Positions 46,008 through 54,621 of a stretch of DNA of 64,000 nt are shown here, piece after piece. Positions within the stretch are counted from its first letter, which is position 1. Every line of letters starts with the position of its first letter. The notes beneath the pieces were generated by a model that had not been told where the DNA came from, did no database searches, and was given only the letters and a program-made list of their open reading frames with translations. The stretch is taken from NCBI RefSeq assembly GCF_000236705.1, contig NC_016599.1, positions 3,286,001-3,350,000 on the forward strand, in the 5' to 3' direction. The translations under genes were made by a program, and so were the position numbers. This stretch comes from Owenweeksia hongkongensis DSM 17368 (GTDB taxonomy: Bacteria > Bacteroidota > Bacteroidia > Flavobacteriales > Schleiferiaceae).

Positions 46008-46574
46008 TCAAACTGAATCAAGGGATTTTCTGCCCTGTGGACCAAGCTTTTTAAAGGCGCTAGGCGTCATTCCAGTTACTTTTTTAAACTGTCCCGAAAG
46101 GTGTGCTACGCTGCTGTAATTTAGTTTGTAGGCAATTTCACTTAGCGATAGTTCGTCATAAATGATGAGTTCCTTCACGTGCTCAATACGTTGATCGATA
46201 TAGTAACTTTCAATCGTTCTGCCTTCCACCTGGCTAAAAAGTTTGCTCAGGCTCGAGTATTCTTTGTTGAGGTGAACGCTTAAATGCGCGCTCAGAGTTT
46301 GGCTTTCGGATGTGGGCTGGTGGTGGACAAATCTAATTACCTCGGATTTTATCTGATTGATGATTTGGGTTTCACGGTCTTCCAGCAGCTCAAAGCCTTG
46401 TATGGAAAGTTGGTGGCTAAGGTTAGATTGTTGTGCTTGGTTCAATGGATTTTCCAGAGTGACTTCGCCAAGCTCTAATTCCTTAAACGATATCTGAAGA
46501 TCTTCAAGAATGTTGCGAACGCTGCTCTTGCAACGATCGCAAACCATATTTTTTATATAGAGTGGGTGATTCAT
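46008..46574 (-). CDS. AraC-family regulator fused to an N-terminal HMA-like metal-binding domain
   Basis: 188 residues from the ATG at 46574. Residues 1-65 resemble an HMA fold with YIKNMVCDRCKSSV (C12, C15), suggesting direct metal sensing. After a linker, residues 90-185 are the AraC double helix-turn-helix: SLSEIAYKLNYSSVAHLSGQFKKVTGMTPSAFKK. It lies at the head of the metal locus on the same strand and is the likely regulator of HYC_CC_PP, HMA, TonB and DUF3703 genes. The frame extends to 46592, but the ATG at 46574 gives the standard N-terminus. Confidence 0.85.
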   Translation of the reverse strand: MNHPLYIKNMVCDRCKSSVRNILEDLQISFKELELGEVTLENPLNQAQQSNLSHQLSIQGFELLEDRETQIINQIKSEVIRFVHHQPTSESQTLSAHLSVHLNKEYSSLSKLFSQVEGRTIESYYIDQRIEHVKELIIYDELSLSEIAYKLNYSSVAHLSGQFKKVTGMTPSAFKKLGPQGRKSLDSV

Positions 46575-46614
46575 GTCTGGAGGGAGTAACAAATTTCAGG
46601 CCTGAAAGTAAAAC

Positions 46615-46657
46615 AAAAAAAGACCGATTAAATGCTTTGAGCAAGTAACCGATCTTC
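46615..46657 (-). terminator. Terminator of the SPOR-domain protein gene
   Basis: On the minus strand AAGATCGGTTA (46656-46646) and TAATCGGTCTT (46630-46620) pair with two wobbles and are followed by TTTTTTG. Confidence 0.75.
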
Positions 46658-46682
46658 ATTAAAAAATGGATTTTAAACATTT

Positions 46683-47801
46683 TTAGAATTCCACTATCCA
46701 GGCATCAGGAATAGATCCTTTGATGTTTAGCAATTCTTTGCGGGCAGCAGCAAAGGATGGGAAAGATTTATAAACTACACGATATGTGTTTAGGTTTTCA
46801 ATATAAGCAACCACCATCCCTGATTTGTCAAGATTGCTACGGTCTATCCAGCGTTGGGCCATTACTCGGTTTGGCAGGCTTGCTACAATTATGCGGAACT
46901 GCGGTTCGCCCAAAATTGCTTCTGCATTGGCTGGTGCTTCATCACCAGTAGGTATTGTGGTGGTGGCCATGTCGGTACTAAAATTAGTCTTGGCACTGTC
47001 TAGCTCTGCTTCTAAGGTTTGAATCCGCATAGTTTTCTCTTGATTGCTCATTTCAAGCTCGGCAATACGCTCACCATTTGCTTCATTTTCTGAAACAGTT
47101 TGTTCAAGATTAGAGACTTTTTTATTGAGATCAGCATAGGCTTTTTTGTCTACCTGTACTTTGCTTGGGTCATTCTTTAGGTAATAGGTGAAGCCCACTT
47201 GTGCCATTCCATAATAATCGGAGTAGTCACCGCTTTGGTTTGCGTCCATCCATTCTACTTCATCCACAAATCTATTGGAGTAACCAAGATTCAAATCCAG
47301 CTTTGGGCTTAGGGCAATACCAACGCTTCCACCGTATGCCAAAATAAAATTAGGAGATAGAGCTTTGTCTCCTGGTACTGGCGATTCTACCAACTTTTCG
47401 CGAGTATCAATATCATACATCTTAGCAGAGTAGTACATCATACCCGGTGCCACATGTAGATTAAGTTTTATTTTTTCATAATCCTTATTAAAGAGCTTGA
47501 TTACATTAAAGTCAAGGCCAAGCTTTGCCTCATAAAGACTTGTCTCATAATAATATATTTCATGATTTCCATCCATATTACCTGCCATGAAATCTCCGCG
47601 CAGGGTGAGGGCAGGAGCAATTTGATATCCTATACCTGCTCCAACGGCTAGGTTAGGTTTATTGCCTTCATAGTCAGAATGAATAAAGTCGTTGTGAGGG
47701 AATAACCATCCGGTGTAAAGATGGCCGGAGAGCTTTTCTTGGGCTTGCGCTGAGAAAATGGCGCAAGTAGCCAAGAGGGTAGGTAATAAAAGTTTCTTCA
47801 T
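46683..47801 (-). CDS. Outer membrane beta-barrel protein with coiled coil and SPOR domain
   Basis: 372 residues. Signal peptide to about 20 (FSAQAQ), a barrel of about 8 strands (20-210), a short coiled coil (220-270: LNKKVSNLEQTVSENEANGERIAELE), a Thr-rich linker, and a C-terminal SPOR domain (about 300-372) with FRIIVASLPNRVMAQRWIDRS and YRVVYKSFPSFAAARKEL. SPOR binds denuded peptidoglycan glycan, so this protein could link the outer membrane to the wall, analogous to OmpA. It is divergent from tig. Confidence 0.82.
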   Translation of the reverse strand: MKKLLLPTLLATCAIFSAQAQEKLSGHLYTGWLFPHNDFIHSDYEGNKPNLAVGAGIGYQIAPALTLRGDFMAGNMDGNHEIYYYETSLYEAKLGLDFNVIKLFNKDYEKIKLNLHVAPGMMYYSAKMYDIDTREKLVESPVPGDKALSPNFILAYGGSVGIALSPKLDLNLGYSNRFVDEVEWMDANQSGDYSDYYGMAQVGFTYYLKNDPSKVQVDKKAYADLNKKVSNLEQTVSENEANGERIAELEMSNQEKTMRIQTLEAELDSAKTNFSTDMATTTIPTGDEAPANAEAILGEPQFRIIVASLPNRVMAQRWIDRSNLDKSGMVVAYIENLNTYRVVYKSFPSFAAARKELLNIKGSIPDAWIVEF

Positions 47802-47865
47802 GTTGTTTCGTTATGAACAGCCAATGTATAAAAAATGAAAATTACTTAACAGAATGTAGATAAGG

Positions 47866-47882
47866 TTCTCTGAAACAGAGAA
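47866..47882. promoter_or_regulatory. Inverted repeat TTCTCTG-AAA-CAGAGAA upstream of tig
   Basis: Perfect 7-bp arms with 3-bp spacer, located at the expected -33 area of the promoter box at 47889. It could be an operator controlling tig and the protease genes. There is no further evidence. Confidence 0.45.
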
Positions 47883-47888
47883 TTTATG

Positions 47889-47896
47889 TACCTTTG
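47889..47896 (+). promoter_or_regulatory. -7 box TACCTTTG of the tig promoter
   Basis: Exact match to TAnnTTTG, 37 bp before the tig ATG at 47933. Confidence 0.65.
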
Positions 47897-47932
47897 CGCT
47901 CCAATTTTTGAAAGGGAAATAAAAGGTATAAG

Positions 47933-49276
47933 ATGAATGTAACTACCAATAAAACAGGAGACTTGAATGCAGTATTAACTGTAAATATCACTCCTGAAGA
48001 TTACCAAGGGAAGGTAGAAAAAGTATTAAAAGACTACCGTAAGAATGCCAAAATTCCAGGTTTTAGACCAGGTATGGTGCCTACCGGACTTATCAAAAAA
48101 CAATACGGAAAGGCTGTTCTTATTGATGAAGTGAACCACATTTTGCAACATGCAGTGACGGATCACTTGCGCGAAGAGAAGTTGGATATCTTGGGAAATC
48201 CACTTCCGGTTCCTAATGATAATATAGACTGGGAGACTCAAAGTGAGTTTTCATTTGATTTTGAAATAGGTCTTGCTCCTGAGTTTGAACTTTCAATTTC
48301 TGATAAAACCAAAGTTCCTTATTACAAAATTTCTGCCGACAAGAAAATGGTAGATCGCTATGTAGAGGATTACGCTAAGCGTTTTGGAAAAATGTCTTCT
48401 CCAGAAGCTGTAGAAGAAAACTGCATCATCAAAGGTGATTTGGTAGAAGTAGATAAAGATGGAAATGCTGTAGAAGATGGTATCACTGCTAACGCTTCTG
48501 TAGGTCTTGACAGCCTTGATGATAAGAAAACCATCAAAGCTCTTACTGGACTAAAAGTAGGTGATAAAGCTACTATTGATAGCAAGAAAGCTTTTAAAGA
48601 AGATTTCAACTTTGCCAATGTGATTGGTTCAACAAAAGAGGCGGTGGAAGCTTCAACAGGTTTGTTTGAAATCACTATTGCTGAAATCACTAAGATAGAG
48701 CCAGCTGAAATGAACCAAGAGCTTTTTGATAAGGTATTTGGTGAAGGCACAGTGAAAGATGAGAAAGAATTCAGAGCTCGCATTAAAGAAGATGCTGAAA
48801 AGATGTTCATTGGCGAAAGCGATCGCAAGTTTTACGAAGACGTAAAAGATGTGGTGCTTGATAAAACCAAATTTGAACTTCCAGACGAGTTTCTTAAAAA
48901 GTGGATGCAAACTTCTGGCGAAAAGCCGGTAACTGCTGAAGAAGTAGAGGTTCAATATCCACAAATGAAGGATAGTCTTAAGTGGCAACTTGTGGAAAGT
49001 AAGCTGGTAAAAGAAAAGGGAATTGAAGTTTCTCAGGAAGAATTAGTAAACTACACGAAGGAGTTGGTAATGCGCCAAATGGCTCAGTATGGTCAGCAGC
49101 CTGAAGAAAAAGACCTTGAAGATATTGCCAAGCGTGTGCTTGATAATCAGGAAGAATCTCAGCGTATTGCTGATCAGCTTTTTGGGGACAAGCTCCTTAA
49201 GTTCTACAAGGAAACTGTAAAAATTAATGAGAAAGAAGTAAGCTTTGATGAGTTTGTAAAAATGCTCAGCAAGTAA
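47933..49276 (+). CDS. tig: Trigger factor, ribosome-associated chaperone
   Basis: 447 residues. The N-terminal ribosome-binding domain holds the signature IPGFRPGMVPTGLIKKQYGKA. A PPIase/FKBP-like domain at about 150-245 is divergent, as usual in Bacteroidota. The C-terminal helical chaperone arms follow (ELPDEFLKKWMQTSG ... DQLFGDKLLKFYKETV). It folds nascent chains at the ribosome exit. It is followed on the same strand by clpP and clpX, the classical tig-clpP-clpX order, though a terminator-like hairpin intervenes after tig. Confidence 0.95.
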   Translation: MNVTTNKTGDLNAVLTVNITPEDYQGKVEKVLKDYRKNAKIPGFRPGMVPTGLIKKQYGKAVLIDEVNHILQHAVTDHLREEKLDILGNPLPVPNDNIDWETQSEFSFDFEIGLAPEFELSISDKTKVPYYKISADKKMVDRYVEDYAKRFGKMSSPEAVEENCIIKGDLVEVDKDGNAVEDGITANASVGLDSLDDKKTIKALTGLKVGDKATIDSKKAFKEDFNFANVIGSTKEAVEASTGLFEITIAEITKIEPAEMNQELFDKVFGEGTVKDEKEFRARIKEDAEKMFIGESDRKFYEDVKDVVLDKTKFELPDEFLKKWMQTSGEKPVTAEEVEVQYPQMKDSLKWQLVESKLVKEKGIEVSQEELVNYTKELVMRQMAQYGQQPEEKDLEDIAKRVLDNQEESQRIADQLFGDKLLKFYKETVKINEKEVSFDEFVKMLSK

Positions 49277-49325
49277 TTTCTTTTAACTTTCGGCAGAATT
49301 AATTCTGCTGTTTTGTCATAATTTT

Positions 49326-49362
49326 AAAATGGCTCGAATCTTGTCGAGCCATTTTTTGTTTT
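49326..49362 (+). terminator. Terminator-like hairpin after tig
   Basis: AAAATGGCTCGA, loop ATCTTG, TCGAGCCATTTTTTG: perfect 10- to 12-bp stem with a U-tract, 50 bp after the stop codon. It would separate tig from clpP at least partly. Confidence 0.85.
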
Positions 49363-49399
49363 ATTTACACTCGTAAAAATTTATATAAATCAATAACAT

Positions 49400-50077
49400 A
49401 TGGATTTCGGAAAAGAATTTAAGAAATACGCCACTGGCCATCACGATATAAACTCAATGCATGTAGAGAATTATCTACAGGCGTCACTTACACCTTATAT
49501 CATCGAAGAGCGTCAGCTCAACGTGGCACAGATGGACGTATTTTCTCGTTTGATGATGGATCGTATCATCTTTTTAGGGACAGGTATTAATGATCAAGTT
49601 GCCAATATCGTTCAAGCTCAGCTATTGTTTTTGGAGTCGGTAGATTCTAAAAAAGATATTCAGATTTATTTGAATAGCCCGGGTGGAGGAGTATATGCCG
49701 GTCTTGGTATATATGACACCATGCAGCTAGTAGGTCCTGATGTGGCTACAATTTGTACAGGTATGGCAGCTTCTATGGGAGCGGTTTTACTTTGTGCCGG
49801 AGCAGAAGGTAAACGTTCTGCCCTGAAGCATAGCCGTGTGATGATTCACCAGCCAATGGGTGGTGCACAAGGTCAGGCAAGTGATATGGAAATTAGCTTG
49901 AAGCAAATTCTTACCCTTAAGAAAGAATTGTATGAGATTATTTCTAAGCATTCAGGCAAGCCTTTTGAAACAGTAGAAAACGACTCAGACCGTGACTACT
50001 GGATGCGTGCCGAAGAAGCTAAAAAATACGGAATGATTGACGAAGTGCTTGAAAGCAAGCGTCCCGAAAAAGACTAA
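49400..50077 (+). CDS. clpP: ATP-dependent Clp protease proteolytic subunit
   Basis: 225 residues. The catalytic triad is visible as TGMAASMGAVL (S125), VMIHQPMGG (H150) and SDRDYW (D199). Substrate-channel motif LNSPGGGVYAGLGIYD is intact. ClpP forms the double heptamer barrel that degrades proteins unfolded by ClpX. The N-terminus is about 20 residues longer than in E. coli, consistent with a Bacteroidota extension. The next gene is clpX, 86 bp downstream. Cytoplasmic. Confidence 0.96.
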   Translation: MDFGKEFKKYATGHHDINSMHVENYLQASLTPYIIEERQLNVAQMDVFSRLMMDRIIFLGTGINDQVANIVQAQLLFLESVDSKKDIQIYLNSPGGGVYAGLGIYDTMQLVGPDVATICTGMAASMGAVLLCAGAEGKRSALKHSRVMIHQPMGGAQGQASDMEISLKQILTLKKELYEIISKHSGKPFETVENDSDRDYWMRAEEAKKYGMIDEVLESKRPEKD

Positions 50078-50101
50078 GTCTATACGCGCATAGTAATATG
50101 G

Positions 50102-50134
50102 AAATCCGTTTGTACGCTAAGTGCAAACGGATTT
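50102..50134 (+). promoter_or_regulatory. Hairpin between clpP and clpX
   Basis: AAATCCGTTTG (50102-50112) and CAAACGGATTT (50124-50134) form a perfect 11-bp stem followed by CGTATTTTTG. It could be a weak terminator, attenuator or mRNA-processing site. TATTTTTG (50137-50144) resembles a -7 box, so clpX may have its own promoter. Confidence 0.55.
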
Positions 50135-50162
50135 CGTATTTTTGCCATCCTTAATTTACTAT

Positions 50163-51404
50163 ATGAGTAAGAAAGAAAACTTGAGCTGCTCTTTTTGTGG
50201 AAGAGATAAAAAAGATACCAATGTATTAATCGCTGGTATTAATGGTCATATCTGTGATCACTGCATTCGCCAAGCTAATGGTATAGTGGTGGAAGAGATG
50301 GATGTGAAGGAGAAAAAAGAGCTTAGTAAATCACTGAAGCTGGTAAAGCCTCGTGAGATTAAAGAATTTTTGGATCAATATGTAATTGGCCAGGATGAAG
50401 CTAAAAAAGTACTCTCAGTAGCGGTATACAATCATTACAAAAGATTGACAAATACCAATACCATAGAAGGTGATGTGGAGATTGAAAAATCAAACATCAT
50501 GATGGTAGGGGAAACTGGTACCGGAAAAACTCTTTTGGCAAAAACCATTGCACGCATGCTTAATGTGCCTTTCACTATTGTAGATGCCACTGTGCTTACA
50601 GAGGCTGGTTATGTGGGAGAAGATGTAGAAAGTATTTTGACACGTCTTTTGCAAGCTGCCAATTATGATCTAAAAGCTGCTGAGCGCGGAATTATCTTTA
50701 TTGATGAGATTGATAAAATTAGCCGTAAGAGCGATAATCCTTCCATAACTCGTGATGTGAGTGGTGAAGGTGTACAGCAAGCTTTGCTTAAACTTTTGGA
50801 AGGAACTAAAGTAAACGTGCCACCACAAGGGGGACGTAAGCATCCTGATCAAAAATTTATTGAAGTTGACACGAGTAGCATCTTGTTTATTGCTGGTGGT
50901 GCATTTGATGGAATTGCTCGTCATATTGCCAAAAGGCTAAATACGCGTTCTGTAGGTTTTCATAATACAAAACAACGCGAGACAGTGAGTACTGCTAATA
51001 TGCTTAAGTATATCGCACCTCAGGATTTGAAAACTTTTGGTCTTATCCCAGAATTGATTGGTCGTATTCCGGTGCTTACTCACTTAAACCCTCTTGAGAA
51101 AGAAACTTTGAAAGAGATTCTTACTAAGCCAAAAAATGCAATTATGAAGCAGTACGCTAAGTTGCTTGAGTTGGATAGTGTGGAATTGGACTTTAAAGAA
51201 GAGGCTTTAGATTATGTGGTAGATAAAGCCATGGAATATAAGCTTGGTGCTCGTGGATTGCGTTCTATTATTGAAACGATTCTTACCGATGCCATGTTTG
51301 ATTTGCCTAGCCATGATGAAGAAATCACCTTGGTAGTAGATGAAGAATATGCTTCACAAAAAATGGAGAAAATGTCCTTGAAAGCTTTGAAAGCTGTAGG
51401 GTAG
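50163..51404 (+). CDS. clpX: ATP-dependent Clp protease ATP-binding subunit
   Basis: 413 residues from the ATG at 50163; the earlier in-frame start (50121) lies inside the intergenic hairpin and promoter region. A four-cysteine zinc-binding domain (CSFCGRDK ... CDHCIRQ) is followed by the AAA+ module with Walker [13 protein letters not shown], Walker [12 protein letters not shown], sensor 1 in IAGGAFDGI and the arginine-finger region. ClpX unfolds substrates and feeds ClpP. The terminator lies past the stop, inside the convergent membrane protein gene. Confidence 0.97.
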   Translation: MSKKENLSCSFCGRDKKDTNVLIAGINGHICDHCIRQANGIVVEEMDVKEKKELSKSLKLVKPREIKEFLDQYVIGQDEAKKVLSVAVYNHYKRLTNTNTIEGDVEIEKSNIMMVGETGTGKTLLAKTIARMLNVPFTIVDATVLTEAGYVGEDVESILTRLLQAANYDLKAAERGIIFIDEIDKISRKSDNPSITRDVSGEGVQQALLKLLEGTKVNVPPQGGRKHPDQKFIEVDTSSILFIAGGAFDGIARHIAKRLNTRSVGFHNTKQRETVSTANMLKYIAPQDLKTFGLIPELIGRIPVLTHLNPLEKETLKEILTKPKNAIMKQYAKLLELDSVELDFKEEALDYVVDKAMEYKLGARGLRSIIETILTDAMFDLPSHDEEITLVVDEEYASQKMEKMSLKALKAVG

Positions 51405-52646
51405 TTACTCTTTAAATATATTTAGCTTATTGGCCTTCAGGAAATCTATTTTTTCCTGGAGGCTTTTTTTGTTTCCGTTGTGCTTCAATGGTAAATTCGT
51501 TTTGCTCTTGCAGTTATTATATGTGTTTCCCTGCAGCAGACATTTTTCCCAATCCTTTATATTTTTGGATAAAGTAATAATCCTTTCGGTGCGTGCGGGC
51601 ATGGGGGTAAATTGAAACCTTAGGATGACGGAGGTAAAAACAACAAGTAGAAAACCTTGCAGGTAGTAGCGATTAGTGATTTTGAGTAACATTAAGTAAA
51701 CGCCAAAGACTAACGTCATAGTGACGGGGATGTAGCGCGAGGTAAGTGCATTGGCCATACCGATGTCTGCCCTTGAAATAATATTGGCAAGTATAAATAA
51801 CAATGGGGGTACAATGAGTAAGCTAAAAATTGCGGATACACGCATGGGGTGAGCCCAAAGCGATCTCACATTCGATATTATTAAAAATGTAAAAACCGAA
51901 ATACAGGCAAGTAGGATGTATGGCCAAAATATGGAACGTCCATTCAAGAGGAAGTTACAGCTAAGTAGAGTGCCGTATTCCAGGTAGTAAGAGATATCAT
52001 TCGTTAATTCGGGTTTCATGGAGTGTACCTGTGATAGGCTTAAATAAAGCCATGCTATAATAGGTAAGGGTAAAAAGATAAAAAGCTTTTGATATTGCGC
52101 GGTTTTAATTAAAACCAAAGTCTGAATAGCTATAAAGCATACTGAAACAAAAAGAACGAAACCGCTGAAAATGCCAACGGCTGCAATAATTGAGAAGGCA
52201 AAAACTCGCAGAATATTAGGGCGTATATAATAACAAAGACCGAGCGCTAATGCAAAAAAGGGCATCAGCCCATGGATGTATGGGTTGAAGGTTACGGAAA
52301 CTGCAGACTGGATAGTAATGAAAATACAAGGAATTAGAACATCCGTCCAATGCATTTTTTGGAAAATGAGAAATTTCAGCCGTAAGGCCATGAGCGCGCA
52401 TACTACATAAATAGCGGCTTGCAGAAACATGTCCCACCGAGAATTCCAATCGCTTAGGTAGCTCGTAATAGAAAATAAAAGATAGGCAAAGCCCATGCGG
52501 TGAGGTCCATGCTGATAGGTAAAGCCTTCCCAAAAGGAGCTGGAATGAAAGAGCGGATCCAAACTGTACCATCGGTCATTATAAATAAGTACCGGGGCAT
52601 TGACATCTATAAAACCAAATAGCTTGTAGCCAGTAATGAAAATCAT
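51405..52646 (-). CDS. Polytopic membrane protein of unknown function
   Basis: 413 residues with about 10-11 predicted transmembrane helices and a short cytoplasmic C-terminal tail. The overall look (hydrophobic helices, a short N-terminal loop NDRWYSLDPLFHSSSFWEGF with GPHRMGFAYLL) resembles GT-C-type glycosyltransferases or mannosyltransferase-like proteins, but I recognise no motif. The ATG at 52646 may not be the real start: the frame is open upstream through the end of folA and could add to the first helix. The end of the gene contains the clpX terminator hairpin. Confidence 0.6.
   Translation of the reverse strand: MIFITGYKLFGFIDVNAPVLIYNDRWYSLDPLFHSSSFWEGFTYQHGPHRMGFAYLLFSITSYLSDWNSRWDMFLQAAIYVVCALMALRLKFLIFQKMHWTDVLIPCIFITIQSAVSVTFNPYIHGLMPFFALALGLCYYIRPNILRVFAFSIIAAVGIFSGFVLFVSVCFIAIQTLVLIKTAQYQKLFIFLPLPIIAWLYLSLSQVHSMKPELTNDISYYLEYGTLLSCNFLLNGRSIFWPYILLACISVFTFLIISNVRSLWAHPMRVSAIFSLLIVPPLLFILANIISRADIGMANALTSRYIPVTMTLVFGVYLMLLKITNRYYLQGFLLVVFTSVILRFQFTPMPARTERIITLSKNIKDWEKCLLQGNTYNNCKSKTNLPLKHNGNKKSLQEKIDFLKANKLNIFKE
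51431..51474. terminator. clpX terminator embedded in the 3' end of the convergent gene
   Basis: GCCTTCAGGAAA, loop, TTTCCTGGAGGC then TTTTTTT. It starts 27 bp after the clpX stop and lies within codons of the gene ending at 51405. Confidence 0.8.
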
Positions 52647-52708
52647 TAATAAACAAGCTAAAATTTGGAGTTTGGTTATGTGTCTATATTTGGATATAGG
52701 TTTAGGTT

Positions 52709-53194
52709 CTATAACTTGGAGTATTGTATAAAGTCGAACGAATATTTATGCTTTTCATCTACTGGGTGATGAGTCCGACTAACTTCTTTCCATTGCTTTT
52801 CATCAAATGTTGGGAAAAAAGTATCACCATCAAATTCGCCATTTACCTCGGTAAGCTCCATAGTTTGAGCATATTTTAAGGCTTGTTTGTAAATCTCTCC
52901 TCCACCTATAATAAAAGGTTGGGAATCACCTTCAGCTTTTTGAATCCCTTCTTCGATGTTGTTTACCAAAATACAACCATCAGCTTTAAAGTCTTTTTGA
53001 CGGGTAATTACAATATTGGTTCTGCCCGGTAATGGTTTGCCCATGCTTTGGTAGGTTTTTCTACCCATTATCACATGATGCCCTTTTGTCAAGTTCTTAA
53101 AATGCTTAAGGTCGTCAGGAAGGTGCCAAATAAGGTCGTTGTCTTTTCCGATCACACGGCCTTTGGCCATCGCAGCAATTATTGTAAGGTTCAT
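52709..53194 (-). CDS. folA: Dihydrofolate reductase
   Basis: 161 residues, normal length. It reduces dihydrofolate to tetrahydrofolate with NADPH. Seen: MNLTIIAAMAKGRVIGKDNDLIWHLPDDLKHFK, with the catalytic acidic residue in the WHLPDD loop, VIMGRKTYQSMGKPLPGRTNIVIT, and IIGGGEIYKQAL. It completes the thymidylate cycle with thyA 1.4 kb away on the same strand, separated only by the TonB-domain protein. Cytoplasmic. Confidence 0.96.
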   Translation of the reverse strand: MNLTIIAAMAKGRVIGKDNDLIWHLPDDLKHFKNLTKGHHVIMGRKTYQSMGKPLPGRTNIVITRQKDFKADGCILVNNIEEGIQKAEGDSQPFIIGGGEIYKQALKYAQTMELTEVNGEFDGDTFFPTFDEKQWKEVSRTHHPVDEKHKYSFDFIQYSKL

Positions 53195-53286
53195 CGTAGC
53201 AGTTTTAAATGTGGTTTTTAGCGAGTTGCAAAACTAAAATAGGAATTTATAAAAACACGTAGATTTAGTTTAAGACTATGTAATCA

Positions 53287-54582
53287 CTATTGCAGTTTAG
53301 TGTTGATAGGAAGAGTGAAGCTCATTCGTACTGGTTCTCCTTTTTGCATGGCAGGTTTATCTACATCGGGAATTTCTGACACAACGCGAATTGACTCAAA
53401 ATCCAATAGGGGGTGAACATTTCTAATCAGATCAATATTACCTATGCTGCCGTCCTTTTCAATAACAAAGTTTACATAGATACGTCCTTGAATGCCTTGC
53501 GTTCTAGCCTCGTCAGGGAACTGGAAATTGGAAGAAACGTGGGTTAAAATTTTCTGTTGAAAGCACTTCCTTGTTTCTTCCTTGCTGTTAGTGGAGTTTT
53601 CGCATCCAGCATAAATTGGAAAGCTGTTGTCCCTTTGTTTTTCTAGAACGATTCCAGTTTCAGAAACCCCTCTAATACTATCAATAGAGTAGGATTTTCC
53701 TTTGACTTGAATGGTGTCCAATTTGTCCATCCCTATGTGAGCTAAGTTTTTAAGGACATTTGAGGCTTCTTTCTTGGGTTTGCTGTTATAGTATTTGGCG
53801 CTAAACTCAAAAGTTTCATCAATATACATTCGTTTGGAGGAAAGGGTTCTTAAATACTTCAACCGTTTCTTTGCATATGAGCGATTGAAGGTATTGCCCA
53901 TTTCTATTTCTATTACAAAATTTTCTGAATTCTGCAGAGTTGTACTGTCCGCCATTTGCAGTACCTTTCTATTGATGGCAGAAACAGCGCTATCAGTATA
54001 GGATTTGTTAAGGGGGAGACGAGTGGGGTCAACTCCAACTACTTTGCCATTTTGAAAGTAGAGGTTGTAGCGGGCATTGTCTTTTGGATATCGTTTTGAA
54101 ATTTCCCAATCTGCTACATTCAGGACATACCTGAAACAGGCTTTTTTCCCTTTTTGGTTGAATGTGTTGCACTGAGAGACTAAAGGGAAGTAAATGGTGT
54201 TTTCAAAAGCTGTGTACTCATTAACATTCTTTGGTAGAGAAATTTTCCAACTCCAACTGTAAGTCTTGCCGTTGATGCTGGGTTTGAGCTTAGCGCTCAA
54301 AGCTCTAATCTGTTCTTTTGCCAATGTCAAGGTGATTGATGATGAGGTCACAAATTCATGACTAAATGTTACAACTCCAATATTATTTATTCTAAAAGAC
54401 AGGTACAGGCTATCGGATACTATGTATCCCAACTTACTTTGAATTAGCTTGAAAGTTTGCTCTTCAAAATCCTGAAGTTTTTTATCGTTGCAATCCTGAC
54501 TGTTGCAGTCAGTAAACTGAAGACCTTCTGCCTTGCTAAAAGCAAACGATAGTGTAAATAATAGTAAGAGGAGGTATTTCAT
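53287..54582 (-). CDS. Secreted protein with C-terminal TonB (energy transducer) domain
   Basis: 431 residues. Signal peptide to about 18 (SFAFSKAEG). A large N-terminal region without recognisable domain (about 20-330) and a C-terminal TonB_C-like domain (about 345-431): GRIYVNFVIEKDGSIGNIDLIRNVHPLLDFESIR. There is no transmembrane anchor besides the signal peptide, so it is more likely a periplasmic or outer-membrane TonB_C-domain protein than a classical energy transducer. It lies between thyA and folA on the same strand. No folate link is evident. Confidence 0.75.
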   Translation of the reverse strand: MKYLLLLLFTLSFAFSKAEGLQFTDCNSQDCNDKKLQDFEEQTFKLIQSKLGYIVSDSLYLSFRINNIGVVTFSHEFVTSSSITLTLAKEQIRALSAKLKPSINGKTYSWSWKISLPKNVNEYTAFENTIYFPLVSQCNTFNQKGKKACFRYVLNVADWEISKRYPKDNARYNLYFQNGKVVGVDPTRLPLNKSYTDSAVSAINRKVLQMADSTTLQNSENFVIEIEMGNTFNRSYAKKRLKYLRTLSSKRMYIDETFEFSAKYYNSKPKKEASNVLKNLAHIGMDKLDTIQVKGKSYSIDSIRGVSETGIVLEKQRDNSFPIYAGCENSTNSKEETRKCFQQKILTHVSSNFQFPDEARTQGIQGRIYVNFVIEKDGSIGNIDLIRNVHPLLDFESIRVVSEIPDVDKPAMQKGEPVRMSFTLPINTKLQ

Positions 54583-54621
54583 CCCTTTGATTTTTAGTTG
54601 CTAACACGTTGAGGTGTCGGG

